Notes under the pieces: generated by a model
The model's database searches: none
What the model was told of the DNA's origin: nothing
The model's input: only the letters and a program-made list of their open reading frames with translations
In this document: positions 34,570-43,599 of the stretch, piece after piece
Layout of the letters: the number at the start of each line of letters is the position of its first letter
How positions within the stretch are numbered: the first letter of the stretch is position 1
NCBI RefSeq assembly: GCF_024622195.1
Contig: NZ_JANKBI010000012.1
Coordinates: 1 to 64,000, forward strand
Source: Murimonas intestini
GTDB lineage: Bacteria; Bacillota; Clostridia; Lachnospirales; Lachnospiraceae
DNA: 64,000 nucleotides
Direction: 5' to 3'
Program-made: the position numbers and the translations under genes

Positions 34570-35724
34570 ATGGAAAAATATATGGTAATCGGTACATGGG
34601 CGGAAAGTTATAATGCCAGTCAGGGCGGAAAACTGCTGTTGTATCAGTATGAGAAAGAGAGAACTTCCCTGTGTCAGACAATTGATACTGGAAAAAGTAT
34701 CAGCATGCTGGCCTGTGACAAGGAAAAGAGGCTGCTGTTTGCAGCATGTGAAACAAATTATCATGAGGAAAATACTCCGGGAGGAGAACTTCAGGTTTAC
34801 CGCATAGAGAAAAATCATACTCTGACACTGCTTGAAAGATGCAATTCTTATGGCGGGTTTCCTGTGGGCATTGTACTGACGGAAAGATATGCTGTTGTGC
34901 TGAACCATGGCAGTAATTTATCTAAGGTTTGTGTGACTTACTGCAATGAAAAAGGCAGGCTTGTAACAGAGTTTGCCTCTGATGAGGCCAGTCTGTGTAT
35001 GTTTCGCAGAACAGATACAGGAAGCATCGGGGAGCTTAAGGATCACATTGTTTTCCGCGGTAGAGGTACGCTTCCTGTTTTTCAGGACAGTCCGGCGCCT
35101 CATGATTTGTATTATGCGCAGGAGAAAAAACTTATTTACATACCGATGAGGGGGAATGACGAGACCAGGATATATCGCATCAGTGATGAAAAAGAGCAGT
35201 TTATTCCGGTCGGGATACTAAAGCACCGGCCAATGACCGGTCCCCGGAATGTTCTGAGTGTACACTTTTCAGATCAGGAGGAGCAGGAATATGTATATGT
35301 TGTATCGGAAATAGAACCCCTGATCACAGTGTTTAGAGAGAAGAGTGACGGCTGGAGTAAGCAGCAGGAATTGATGGTGGTAGACGGCCGGCCAGGGGAT
35401 ATTCCCTGCACATCATTTGACTATCCGCATCCATCCGGGATTTTATTAAATTACAATAAGAGAAAACTGTACACCATCACGAGAAGACCGGATGTGCTTA
35501 CTGTTTTTACAGTTTTAGAAAACGGGTTACTGGAAAAAAAACAGGAATTTCCTTTGGCGGGAAATAATCCCAGACAACTGGCACTATGGCGGGATAAGTT
35601 ATTTGTAGTCTGTATGGATACACAGAATGTATTAGAGATAATACTGGACGGACAGGGGTACCCGATACAGACAAGACAGATTATACAAGGGGTAGAGCGT
35701 ATCGCATATATGAAATTGATATAG
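34570..35724 (+). CDS. Lactonase-like seven-bladed beta-propeller protein
   Basis: A 384-residue cytosolic protein of the YbhE/6-phosphogluconolactonase-like propeller family. Supporting features are the start EKYMVIGTWAESYNASQGGKLLLYQYE, the blade motif GPRNVLSVHFSDQEEQEYVYVVSE (GPRH-like substrate loop), the HPSGILLNYNKRKLYTITR blade and the final NNPRQLALWRDKLFVVC. Family members hydrolyse sugar lactones or act on related cyclic compounds. No dehydrogenase that would make a lactone is encoded nearby, so the substrate is open. It is in the operon after the binding protein. Confidence 0.8.
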   Translation: MEKYMVIGTWAESYNASQGGKLLLYQYEKERTSLCQTIDTGKSISMLACDKEKRLLFAACETNYHEENTPGGELQVYRIEKNHTLTLLERCNSYGGFPVGIVLTERYAVVLNHGSNLSKVCVTYCNEKGRLVTEFASDEASLCMFRRTDTGSIGELKDHIVFRGRGTLPVFQDSPAPHDLYYAQEKKLIYIPMRGNDETRIYRISDEKEQFIPVGILKHRPMTGPRNVLSVHFSDQEEQEYVYVVSEIEPLITVFREKSDGWSKQQELMVVDGRPGDIPCTSFDYPHPSGILLNYNKRKLYTITRRPDVLTVFTVLENGLLEKKQEFPLAGNNPRQLALWRDKLFVVCMDTQNVLEIILDGQGYPIQTRQIIQGVERIAYMKLI

Positions 35725-35736
35725 GAGGACAGGACA

Positions 35737-37416
35737 ATGATTGATTTGAAGGGGAATCCATTTTTTCTGGATGAGAAACAGGAAGCATGGGTATGCAAAA
35801 CCTTTGCGGATATGTCTGCAGAAGATAAGCTGGGGCAGATTTTCTGTGAAACTATCTGGAATTGCAATGATGAAGAGGAGGAGATGGCCTTTAGCGGGAT
35901 TAATCCCGGTGGAATTATGTTCCGGGGTGGAACCAGGGAAGAACTGGTAAAATATGTTCGCAGAATGAGCCGGCGGTCCCATATACCTTTGTTGTTTTCC
36001 GGAAATTTTGAGTGCGGCGGGAATGGAGTGCTCACAACTGGAACTTTCTTCGGATCACCGATGCAGATTGCTGCGGCCGGGGAGACACGTTTTGCAAAGA
36101 TTGTGGGGGAAATAAGTGCAAAGGAAGGGGGAGAAGTGGGTTGTAACTGGTCCTATGCCCCGATTATCGATATCAATTATAACTTTATGAGTCCGGTTAC
36201 CTGTACCCGTACTTATGGAAGTGATCCGGATACAGTGATCGAGATGGCGAAAGCGTATATGGATGGCTGTCATGATAACGGAATGGCCGTGGCAATTAAA
36301 CATTTTCCGGGTGACGGAATGGATTTTAGGGATCAGCACTGGCTCGCTTCTGTAAATACAAAGTCGGTGACGGAGTGGGATGAGACTTATGGAAAAGTAT
36401 ATAAGGCACTGATTGAGGCAGGGGCGGATTCTGTGATGGCGGCACATATTAAGTGTCCGGCCTGCAGTAAATATTATAATCCGGATCAGGAGGACAGAGA
36501 TATTCTGCCGGCATCCCTTTCACCAGAGCTGCTAAATGGCCTGTTGAGAGGCAGACTGGGATTCAATGGTGTTATTGTTTCAGATGATACTCACATGGCC
36601 GGTTTTACAAACGCCATGGCGAGAGATAAAGCGGTTCCCTATATGATTGCGGCTGGCATTGATATGATGCTTTTTACAGTAAATCATGATGAAGATGTAG
36701 CTTTTATGAAAAAAGGATATGAGGATGGCATTATTACGCCGGAGAGACTGGATGATGCTGTAATGAGGATTCTGGCTCTGAAAGCAAAACTGAGATTGTA
36801 TGAAAGACCTCTTCCGGAAGAAAAGCCGGAGAATAGTTGTATTCGGTGTGAGAAACATGAAAAGCTGGCATATGAGTGTGCAGACAGTGCTGTTACCCTT
36901 GTAAAGGACAGGGATAAGATACTCCCCATTACCCCGGAAAAGTACAGGAGGATATTGCTTGTCAATATAGAAAGTGTCAAGTCTGTACGATATAGTACGG
37001 ATTCACAGTACCTGAATTTTCTGGAGGGGCTTCGCGAAAAGGGATTTGAGGTCAGTGAAATTGATATTCAGCAGATTCCCAGTATCGGTAAAGGAGGAGC
37101 ATCCTTTGGTGAAATTTCTGAAAAATATGATTTGATGTTGTATTATCTTGGCGCAAAGGCGGGATACCGGATTGTGTGGAAGTCTGTGGTGATGGGAGAA
37201 ATTCCTTCTTACACGAAGGATATTCCGACTGTGGCAGTATCCTTTCAAAGCCCGTATCTGCTCATGGATATACCGATGGTGGGCACTTATATCAATGCAT
37301 ATACTGAAACTAAGTATACCAGAAGGGCAGTGTTGAAGAAGCTGACGGGAGAATCAGAATTTAAAGGAAGCAGCCCTGCTGACCCGTTCTGTGGTATGTG
37401 GGATCTGAAGCTGTAG
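35737..37416 (+). CDS. Glycoside hydrolase family 3 enzyme (NagZ-type)
   Basis: A 559-residue GH3 protein without a signal peptide, so cytosolic. The TIM-barrel has the substrate-binding KHFPGDG motif (His189) and a D-x-H dyad (Asp199, His201) in the same loop. This dyad marks the NagZ/beta-N-acetylhexosaminidase branch, where it serves as acid/base. The nucleophile should be Asp283 in VSDDTHMAGF. A C-terminal domain of about 190 residues follows, as in two-domain members. It probably cleaves the imported oligosaccharide. Some NagZ-branch enzymes work as phosphorylases, of interest because a beta-phosphoglucomutase is encoded downstream. The true substrate is not shown. Confidence 0.87.
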   Translation: MIDLKGNPFFLDEKQEAWVCKTFADMSAEDKLGQIFCETIWNCNDEEEEMAFSGINPGGIMFRGGTREELVKYVRRMSRRSHIPLLFSGNFECGGNGVLTTGTFFGSPMQIAAAGETRFAKIVGEISAKEGGEVGCNWSYAPIIDINYNFMSPVTCTRTYGSDPDTVIEMAKAYMDGCHDNGMAVAIKHFPGDGMDFRDQHWLASVNTKSVTEWDETYGKVYKALIEAGADSVMAAHIKCPACSKYYNPDQEDRDILPASLSPELLNGLLRGRLGFNGVIVSDDTHMAGFTNAMARDKAVPYMIAAGIDMMLFTVNHDEDVAFMKKGYEDGIITPERLDDAVMRILALKAKLRLYERPLPEEKPENSCIRCEKHEKLAYECADSAVTLVKDRDKILPITPEKYRRILLVNIESVKSVRYSTDSQYLNFLEGLREKGFEVSEIDIQQIPSIGKGGASFGEISEKYDLMLYYLGAKAGYRIVWKSVVMGEIPSYTKDIPTVAVSFQSPYLLMDIPMVGTYINAYTETKYTRRAVLKKLTGESEFKGSSPADPFCGMWDLKL

Positions 37417-37461
37417 GGGATTCCGGATTATCATGGAAAAATAAATAAGTGAGGCGGAGAG

Positions 37462-38154
37462 ATGAAACCAATAGAAGAACAGCTGGAAAAACTGGAGAAA
37501 GAAGTTAAGAGGCTTCTGGCCAAGGAAGAGATCTGTAACCTGATGGCACATTACGAGGTAATGCATAACCAGAAAAATATGTCACTTCATCCTATGGATT
37601 TTGCCATGGAAACCCCGGATGTTTCGGTGCAGATTGCGGACAGCGATCCCTGCTGCGGACCGGATGCGGTGCGAAATCTGTTTTGCGGCACCTATAATGA
37701 TATGGATGAGGAAGCGTATAGAGGAGTCATGCTGGTGCATTATCTCACCACGCCATTTATTGAAGTGGCAGGGGACGGAAAGACAGCCAGAGGAGTCTGG
37801 TGGAGCCCCGGGATCGAGACGGTGAAGAGAAGCCCGGGGGCAAATCCTGAATCGGTTTGGTGTTTTGGCGCTTATGCCAATGATTTTATTCTGGAAAACG
37901 GGAAATGGAAAATATGGCATATGCGGTGGGTTTCCCATGTGAAGTGCCCATATACCGAAGGATGGGCAGATCAGAGAACTTTTTATGTTCGTAAAACGGG
38001 ACATTCGGATCATCCTTCGAAGCTGTACAATCCCTATTCCCCGGATTTTGTGCAGGAGGCCCTGCCAATGGGGCCGCTGCCGTATGAGACGTGGGACGGG
38101 GATGAGTGGTATCTGAGAACAGAACAACAGAAAGGGAAGTGCGGGAGCTTATGA
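37462..38154 (+). CDS. SnoaL/NTF2-like fold protein
   Basis: A 230-residue protein with the cone-shaped NTF2/SnoaL pattern: an N-terminal helix (QLEKLEKEVKRLLAKEEICNLMAHYEVMHN), a central VLVHYLTTPFIEVAGDGKTARGVWWSPG strand pair, and ILENGKWKIWHMRWVSHVKCPY near the end. Proteins of this fold act as isomerases, dehydratases or carriers of small ligands. The start of this family often reads xxEIxxLxxxY, as here. It lies between a GH3 enzyme and an MBL hydrolase, so it probably acts on a sugar derivative or aglycone. No catalytic residue can be named. Confidence 0.7.
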   Translation: MKPIEEQLEKLEKEVKRLLAKEEICNLMAHYEVMHNQKNMSLHPMDFAMETPDVSVQIADSDPCCGPDAVRNLFCGTYNDMDEEAYRGVMLVHYLTTPFIEVAGDGKTARGVWWSPGIETVKRSPGANPESVWCFGAYANDFILENGKWKIWHMRWVSHVKCPYTEGWADQRTFYVRKTGHSDHPSKLYNPYSPDFVQEALPMGPLPYETWDGDEWYLRTEQQKGKCGSL

Positions 38155-38177
38155 TGCCTGTGCTGAGAAAATAGAAG

Positions 38178-38918
38178 ATGCAGATATTAAAAGATGTATA
38201 CAAACTGGCCGGAGAGGAATACCGTATGGTTCCGAATATCTTTGCTATAAAGGCAGAGAACGCGCTCATACTGGTGGACTGCGGTACGGATGACAGCGAT
38301 TGGCAGATAGTTTTGGAAAATATGCGTTACTGGGGAATTGATTGTCTGCCGGTCACACATGTACTGATTACCCATCCTCATGGAGACCATGCCGGAAATA
38401 CTGCCATGCTGCAGCGCATGGGAGCAAAAATAATCGTTGGGGATAAGGCTGTTTCTGTGGAGGAAGCAGAGAATCCCCTGAACTTTTATTATGCATATCC
38501 TGCAGCTTATGAACCATTTGTACCGGATCAATACGTAAAAGACGGAGAAGAACTGCTGATTCACGGACTAAAGTTTTCTGTGATTGAAGCACCTGGACAC
38601 AGTATAGGAGATGTAGTGTATCTTGTAGAGATGAATGGAAAGAATATTATGTTTCTGGGAGACGTTTTTCATATTGGTGCTTATGGTGAGAAAGCATGGA
38701 TTGGTGATCAATGGTTTCTTGATTCAGACTATGACAACTATATGAGAAGCCTCTATAAACTGATGCACATTCATGCAGACATTCTGCTCAGCGCTCATAT
38801 GCAGGGATGTCTGCGGGACGGCGATGCGGTCATCCGTGATGCGTTTATCCAGGCACAGGAGAAATTTGACGGCCGGTGGGATAAGAAAGTGTTTTTGAAG
38901 GAACTGGGGCTGGTATGA
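38178..38918 (+). CDS. MBL-fold metallo-hydrolase
   Basis: A 246-residue cytosolic protein with the complete metal-binding set of the metallo-beta-lactamase fold: THPHGDHAGN (HxHxDH, about residues 75-84), APGHSIGD, FLGDVFHIG and the last histidine in LLSAHMQG. The fold hydrolyses thioesters, lactones, phosphodiesters or similar bonds. In this operon a lactone or ester derived from the imported glycoside is plausible. Substrate assignment is not possible from sequence. Spacing of 23 bp from the NTF2-like gene supports cotranscription. Confidence 0.87.
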   Translation: MQILKDVYKLAGEEYRMVPNIFAIKAENALILVDCGTDDSDWQIVLENMRYWGIDCLPVTHVLITHPHGDHAGNTAMLQRMGAKIIVGDKAVSVEEAENPLNFYYAYPAAYEPFVPDQYVKDGEELLIHGLKFSVIEAPGHSIGDVVYLVEMNGKNIMFLGDVFHIGAYGEKAWIGDQWFLDSDYDNYMRSLYKLMHIHADILLSAHMQGCLRDGDAVIRDAFIQAQEKFDGRWDKKVFLKELGLV

Positions 38919-38945
38919 ACATATTAAGAGAGGGACAGCGAAAAT

Positions 38946-39596
38946 ATGGATAGAGAAGTGAGGGCTTTCATATTTGATCTGGATGGTGTTCTGGTATTCA
39001 CTGATAAATATCATTATCAGGCTTGGAAGAAGATGGCTGACCGGATTGGTGTATATTTTGATGAGACGGTTAATAACCGGCTTCGGGGTATAAGCAGAAT
39101 GAAAAGCCTGGATATTATTCTGGAAAGGGCGGAGCGGCAATTTTCAGATCATGAAAAAAACTTGCTTGCTGAAGAGAAGAACAGATATTACTTTGAACTT
39201 CTTTCTGCAATGAAGCCCTCAGATGTGACAGCGGAAGTAAGAGATACACTCAGGAAACTACAGATTATGGGATATAAGCTGGCAATTGGTTCGTCCAGTA
39301 AAAATGCGAAATATATACTGGAGCGGGTACAGCTGCTGGAGGTATTCGACACTGTATCCGATGGTACGAATATCTCAAAATCCAAACCAGATCCCGAAGT
39401 TTTTCTAAAAGCAGCAGAATACCTCGGAGAAAAACCGGAGAATTGTATTGTAGTGGAAGATGCCTGTGCAGGAATCGATGCAGCAGTGAACAGCGGAATG
39501 AAGGCAATTGGAATCGGGGAAGCGGCAGGATATAGCAGAACAGATTATCCTATTCGTACATTTGCTGATATTATGGAAGTGCGCAAGTTCATATGA
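38946..39596 (+). CDS. pgmB: Beta-phosphoglucomutase-like HAD phosphatase
   Basis: A HAD-superfamily protein of 216 residues. FDLDGVLVFTDKYHYQAW holds the nucleophile aspartate and the cap-domain H-x-x-AW motif. RLRGISRMKSLDIIL is the RxxGxSRxxSL loop specific to beta-phosphoglucomutases, and GSSSKNAKYIL and VVEDACAGIDAAVNSGM are motifs II and IV. The enzyme turns beta-glucose 1-phosphate into glucose 6-phosphate. No GH65-type phosphorylase, its usual partner, is in the locus, so the beta-sugar phosphate must come from elsewhere or from the GH3 protein. Last gene of the operon. Confidence 0.85.
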   Translation: MDREVRAFIFDLDGVLVFTDKYHYQAWKKMADRIGVYFDETVNNRLRGISRMKSLDIILERAERQFSDHEKNLLAEEKNRYYFELLSAMKPSDVTAEVRDTLRKLQIMGYKLAIGSSSKNAKYILERVQLLEVFDTVSDGTNISKSKPDPEVFLKAAEYLGEKPENCIVVEDACAGIDAAVNSGMKAIGIGEAAGYSRTDYPIRTFADIMEVRKFI

Positions 39597-39646
39597 ACAA
39601 ACTAAATTTTATTCCCGCGGGCAACAAGCCAAGTGAATATGCATAT

Positions 39647-39710
39647 AAGAGCCATAGTAAGAATCATTTTACCGGATGAAAGATCCAGGCGGATTCTTAT
39701 TATGGCTCTT
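39647..39710. repeat. Second copy of the sigG-leader-type hairpin, in a convergent intergenic gap
   Basis: A 19-bp stem pairs 39647-39665 (AAGAGCCATAGTAAGAATC) with 39692-39710, with a 26-nt loop, the same size as at sigG. The outer arms match the sigG copy at all but one base. The inner stem differs in sequence but still pairs (GGAT/ATCC with flanking pairs instead of CTAGAA/TTCTAG). The right arm again has an ATG (39702) after a TTATT, but no sigma gene follows. It lies between convergent genes and lacks a good T-run for a classical terminator. Confidence 0.8.
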
Positions 39711-39754
39711 AATGTAGTTTTATTGTAACTGTGAAGGTACTGAACAATTACGTT

Positions 39755-40864
39755 TTATTTAACTTCAATCAGCTCATATTCACTGTTTCCAAGACCGATC
39801 TTCACTCCGTGTTCAACAGCTGATTTCCAGTTGGTATCCGGGCTGACAGCGTGGAAATGGTCATGGGAATGATCTGTACTCTTTGCCAGAAGGCTGCCGG
39901 CTATAGGCGGCTGGGCATTGACGGCATCAGCGCAGGCTGTATCCAGGGCTACGGGGTCAAAGGAAGCAAACATTCCCACATCAGGTACGATAGGAATATC
40001 ATTTTCACCGTGACAATCGCAGTAAGGGGATACATCTATGACAAGGCTGATGTGGAAACTTGGGCGTCCGTCCACGACAGCTTTGGCATATTCAGCAATC
40101 TTCCTGTTTAAAATATCGTTTGACTCATCGGAAGCAGCCTTGACTGCATCCTGAGGACAGACTCCGATACATCTGCCGCATCCAACACATTTATTGTGGT
40201 CGATAGATGCCTTTTTGTCTTTTACTACAGCTGCTTCATGGGCGCATATCCTGCTGCAGGCTCCGCAGCCGATACAGTCCTCTGCCTCTACATGAGGCTT
40301 CCCGGCGCTGTGCATTTCCATTTTTCCTGCTCTGGAGCCGCAGCCCATGCCGAGGTTTTTCAAAGTGCCGCCAAAGCCTGTGGCTTCGTGGCCTTTAAAA
40401 TGAGTGAGGGAAATTATTATATCTGCGTCCATAATGGCGCGTCCGATCTTTGCCTCCTTTACATATTCTCCATTTTCAACAGGGACAAGAATATCATCCG
40501 TACCCTTGAGTCCGTCGGCTATGAGGATATGGCAGCCTGTGGAAAATGGTGAGAATCCGTTTACATACGCACTCTCAATGTGGTCCAGAGCATTTTTGCG
40601 GCCTCCGACATAGAGTGTATTGCAGTCTGTAAGGAAAGGCCTGCCGCCTAGTGATGTCACCATATCGGCTACAGTTTTCGCATAGTTGGGGCGAAGATAA
40701 GCAAGATTTCCAGGCTCTCCGAAATGTATCTTGATAGCTGTGAATTTCTTGCTAAAGTCAATTGTGTCGATTCCGGCATGCTTCATCAGGCGGGTTAACT
40801 TTTTCTGGAGATTGTCGTTGTTCTTAGTGTGAAGATTGATAAAGTAAACTTTTGATTTTTCCAT
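39755..40864 (-). CDS. DUF362 domain protein with two [4Fe-4S] ferredoxin motifs
   Basis: A 369-residue soluble protein. The N-terminal two thirds match DUF362 (KFTAIKIHFGEPGNLAYLRPNYAKTVADMV, then ISLTHFKGHEATGFGGTLKNLGMGCGSRAGK). Next comes a ferredoxin segment with two Cys motifs, CIGCGACSRICAHEA and CVGCGRCIGVCPQDA (about residues 197-250), for two [4Fe-4S] clusters. A final part continues the DUF362 fold. The family is widespread in anaerobes and its exact reaction is unknown, though electron transfer is likely. It is transcribed alone, convergent with the sugar locus and divergent from the P-type ATPase. Confidence 0.87.
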   Translation of the reverse strand: MEKSKVYFINLHTKNNDNLQKKLTRLMKHAGIDTIDFSKKFTAIKIHFGEPGNLAYLRPNYAKTVADMVTSLGGRPFLTDCNTLYVGGRKNALDHIESAYVNGFSPFSTGCHILIADGLKGTDDILVPVENGEYVKEAKIGRAIMDADIIISLTHFKGHEATGFGGTLKNLGMGCGSRAGKMEMHSAGKPHVEAEDCIGCGACSRICAHEAAVVKDKKASIDHNKCVGCGRCIGVCPQDAVKAASDESNDILNRKIAEYAKAVVDGRPSFHISLVIDVSPYCDCHGENDIPIVPDVGMFASFDPVALDTACADAVNAQPPIAGSLLAKSTDHSHDHFHAVSPDTNWKSAVEHGVKIGLGNSEYELIEVK

Positions 40865-40980
40865 GTGGTCCTCCTATGTCAGTATTTTATTGGCTCCATT
40901 ATATCACGTTTCACCTGTACTATACTAGAAAAATATGGTATCTTATATAAATAAATATAAAACAGGATGGGGGGAGTAAA

Positions 40981-43599
40981 ATGGTGCCATATAGCAGAGA
41001 ACTGCCGGAGCTTTTAGATGAGCTGAAGACAGATGCGGATGCGGGCCTGACGGATGTGCAGGCAGAGGAACGTATACAGAAATACGGAGAGAATAAGCTT
41101 CAGGAAAAGAAGAAAAAAACTAATCTCCAGCGGTTTGCGGAGCAGTTTAAGGATGTAATGATCGTCATCCTGCTGGCTGCTGCCGCTGTCTCATTTGCCA
41201 TAGCAGTACATGAAGGGGATGGGGGAGAATTTTTTGAACCGGTGCTGATCCTTGCCATAGTTGTGGCAAATGCAGTCATGGGAATGCTCCAGGAGGGAAA
41301 GGCAGAGAAGGCTATGGATGCTCTGAAAAGCCTGTCGGCTCCTCACGCAAAGGTGATGAGGAACGGAAAGGAAGAGCTGCTGGAAGCATCCAGGCTTGTT
41401 CCCGGAGATATCATCAGGCTGGAAGCTGGCGACTTCGTGCCTGCTGACGCAAGGCTGATACGTTCCAGCAGCCTGAAATCAGAAGAATCGGCCCTGACAG
41501 GCGAGTCGGTGGCAGCGGAGAAGGATGCCGGGGTCCTGGTGGAGGAAAAGGCGGCCCTGGGCGACCGGGTCAATATGGTCTACTCCGGATGCAGCATTAC
41601 CTACGGTACGGGGACAGCTGTGGTGACTGCCACAGGCATGGATACTGAGATGGGAAAAATAGCAGATCTTCTGGAAGGTGCAGAGGATGCCCAGACGCCT
41701 CTTCAGAAGAAGCTGGCGCAGCTGGGAAAATATCTGGGGATACTGGCTCTTGCCGCCTGTGCAGTCATTTTTGTTGTGGGCCTCGCAGATGGGATTGCCC
41801 CTCTTGAAATATTCATGACAGCTGTCTCACTTGCTGTGTCCGCCATTCCGGAAGGCCTGCCGGCTATCGTGACAATAGTCTTGTCCATAGGCGTGCAGAG
41901 GATGGTTAAGAAAAATGCTATTATAAGAAGGCTGCCCGCTGTAGAGACATTGGGAAGCGCATCCGTCATCTGCTCCGATAAGACAGGGACCCTGACACAG
42001 AACAGGATGACGCTGGTGAAGGCTTATGTCGACGGGGAAGAGGGGACTGAGGATATAGGCGCCGGCAATTCAGAAAAGGTGCGGGAGCTTTTAAAACTGG
42101 GGACCCTGTGTTCAGACGGCTCCATCCAGATCAGGGAAGATGGGCAGGTGCAGCATATTGGCGATCCGACAGAGACATCCATTATTCTGGCAGCATGCCA
42201 GAACGGAATGGAAAAAGATGAGCTTAATTCTGAATATACAAGGCTGGGAGAACTTCCCTTTGATTCAGACAGGAAACTGATGACAACCATTAATGAAATG
42301 AACGGCAGGTATACAGTCATTGTAAAGGGCGCCTGTGATATGCTGTTCTCCAGGTGCGTCTCAGGAAATGTGGATAAGGCCAGGGAAGAGAACGAGAAGA
42401 TGAGCAGGCAGGCCCTCAGGGTAATAGCAATTGCCGTAAAAGAAATAGAGGAGATACCTGAGGAACTAAACAGCAGCGAACTGGAGAACGGGCTTACCTT
42501 TAAAGGTCTGGTGGGAATGATAGACCCTCCCCGCCCGGAAGCGAAAGAAGCTGTCAGTGTATGCAGGAAGGCAGGCATCCGTCCTGTCATGATCACAGGG
42601 GACCATGTAGTGACGGCATCGGCTATCGCCAAAGAGCTGGGAATCCTAAGGGAAGGTGACCAGGCTGTAACGGGAGCAGAGCTGGATGAGATGGGTGAAA
42701 AAGAATTTGCTGAAAAGGTAGAGCACATCTCTGTGTATGCAAGAGTATCTCCTGAGAACAAGATAAGGATAGTGCGGGCATGGCAGGCTAAAGGCCAGAT
42801 CGTATCCATGACAGGGGACGGTGTAAACGACGCTCCGGCGCTGAAGGCTGCCGACATTGGCTGCGCAATGGGAATAACAGGGACAGACGTGGCAAAGGGT
42901 GCAGCGGATATGACTCTGACTGACGATAATTTTGCAACTATAGTTGATGCTGTAAAAGAGGGGCGCGGGATCTATGCCAATATTAAGAAGGTGGTAGGTT
43001 TCCTGCTGGGAACAAATATTGGAGAGGTATTGACTGTGTTCTGCGCCATGATACTGTGGCGCCAGACGCCTCTGCTGTCCATGCAGCTGCTGTGGATCAA
43101 TCTGGTGACAGACGGGCTTCCGGCTGTGGCTCTTGGAATGGAAGCAGTGGAAGAGGGCATCATGGATCAGAAGCCAAGGCCAAAGGATGAGGGAATATTT
43201 GCCAGGGGGTTCGGACTGAGGATCGCCCTGCAGGGGCTTATGTTCGGCCTTCTTTCCCTGATTGCCTTCAGGATCGGAATACAGGTGACAGGTGAAGCGG
43301 CCGGAGGTCAGACCATGGCGTTTATGGTTCTGGCACTTTCACAGGTAGTACAGGCATTCAATATGCGTTCCAACCGCTCGCTGTTTAAAACAGGCTTTTT
43401 TACAAACAGAAAGCTGAATATGGCAGCCCTTATATCTGTCCTGCTGGTGGCAGCTGTAGTGTTTACACCGGCAGCAGAGGCCTTCGGACTCATTATCCTG
43501 CCTGTGTGGATGTATCTGGCCGCACTCGGGCTGATTCTGGTCCCTCTGCTTGTGATGGAATGTTCAAAAGCCTTTGGACTCATTAAACATGGTGAATGA
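40981..43599 (+). CDS. Calcium-transporting P-type ATPase
   Basis: An 872-residue P2-type cation pump of the plasma-membrane/SERCA-like group. The phosphorylation site is Asp333 in CSDKTGTLTQNRM. Also visible are the TGES loop of the actuator domain (ALTGESVAAEKDA), KGACDMLF in the nucleotide domain, and MTGDGVNDAPALKAADIG in the hinge. Helix 4 has VSAIPEGLPAIVTI with the PEGL calcium site, and helix 6 has LLWINLVTDGLPAVALGME with the N..TD site. Around ten membrane helices are present. It should export Ca2+ from the cytosol. A GGGGG-type ribosome site precedes ATG 40981. Confidence 0.93.
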   Translation: MVPYSRELPELLDELKTDADAGLTDVQAEERIQKYGENKLQEKKKKTNLQRFAEQFKDVMIVILLAAAAVSFAIAVHEGDGGEFFEPVLILAIVVANAVMGMLQEGKAEKAMDALKSLSAPHAKVMRNGKEELLEASRLVPGDIIRLEAGDFVPADARLIRSSSLKSEESALTGESVAAEKDAGVLVEEKAALGDRVNMVYSGCSITYGTGTAVVTATGMDTEMGKIADLLEGAEDAQTPLQKKLAQLGKYLGILALAACAVIFVVGLADGIAPLEIFMTAVSLAVSAIPEGLPAIVTIVLSIGVQRMVKKNAIIRRLPAVETLGSASVICSDKTGTLTQNRMTLVKAYVDGEEGTEDIGAGNSEKVRELLKLGTLCSDGSIQIREDGQVQHIGDPTETSIILAACQNGMEKDELNSEYTRLGELPFDSDRKLMTTINEMNGRYTVIVKGACDMLFSRCVSGNVDKAREENEKMSRQALRVIAIAVKEIEEIPEELNSSELENGLTFKGLVGMIDPPRPEAKEAVSVCRKAGIRPVMITGDHVVTASAIAKELGILREGDQAVTGAELDEMGEKEFAEKVEHISVYARVSPENKIRIVRAWQAKGQIVSMTGDGVNDAPALKAADIGCAMGITGTDVAKGAADMTLTDDNFATIVDAVKEGRGIYANIKKVVGFLLGTNIGEVLTVFCAMILWRQTPLLSMQLLWINLVTDGLPAVALGMEAVEEGIMDQKPRPKDEGIFARGFGLRIALQGLMFGLLSLIAFRIGIQVTGEAAGGQTMAFMVLALSQVVQAFNMRSNRSLFKTGFFTNRKLNMAALISVLLVAAVVFTPAAEAFGLIILPVWMYLAALGLILVPLLVMECSKAFGLIKHGE

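Noticed and set aside
34536..34613. 25-codon ORF starting in the hairpin before the lactonase-like gene
   Set aside because: The Shine-Dalgarno is only 2 nt from its ATG and the frame ends soon after the real gene begins; most likely not translated.
42024..42857. 277-codon minus-strand frame opposite the Ca2+ ATPase gene
   Set aside because: A serine/proline-rich shadow of a well-supported gene on the other strand, with no start signal of its own.
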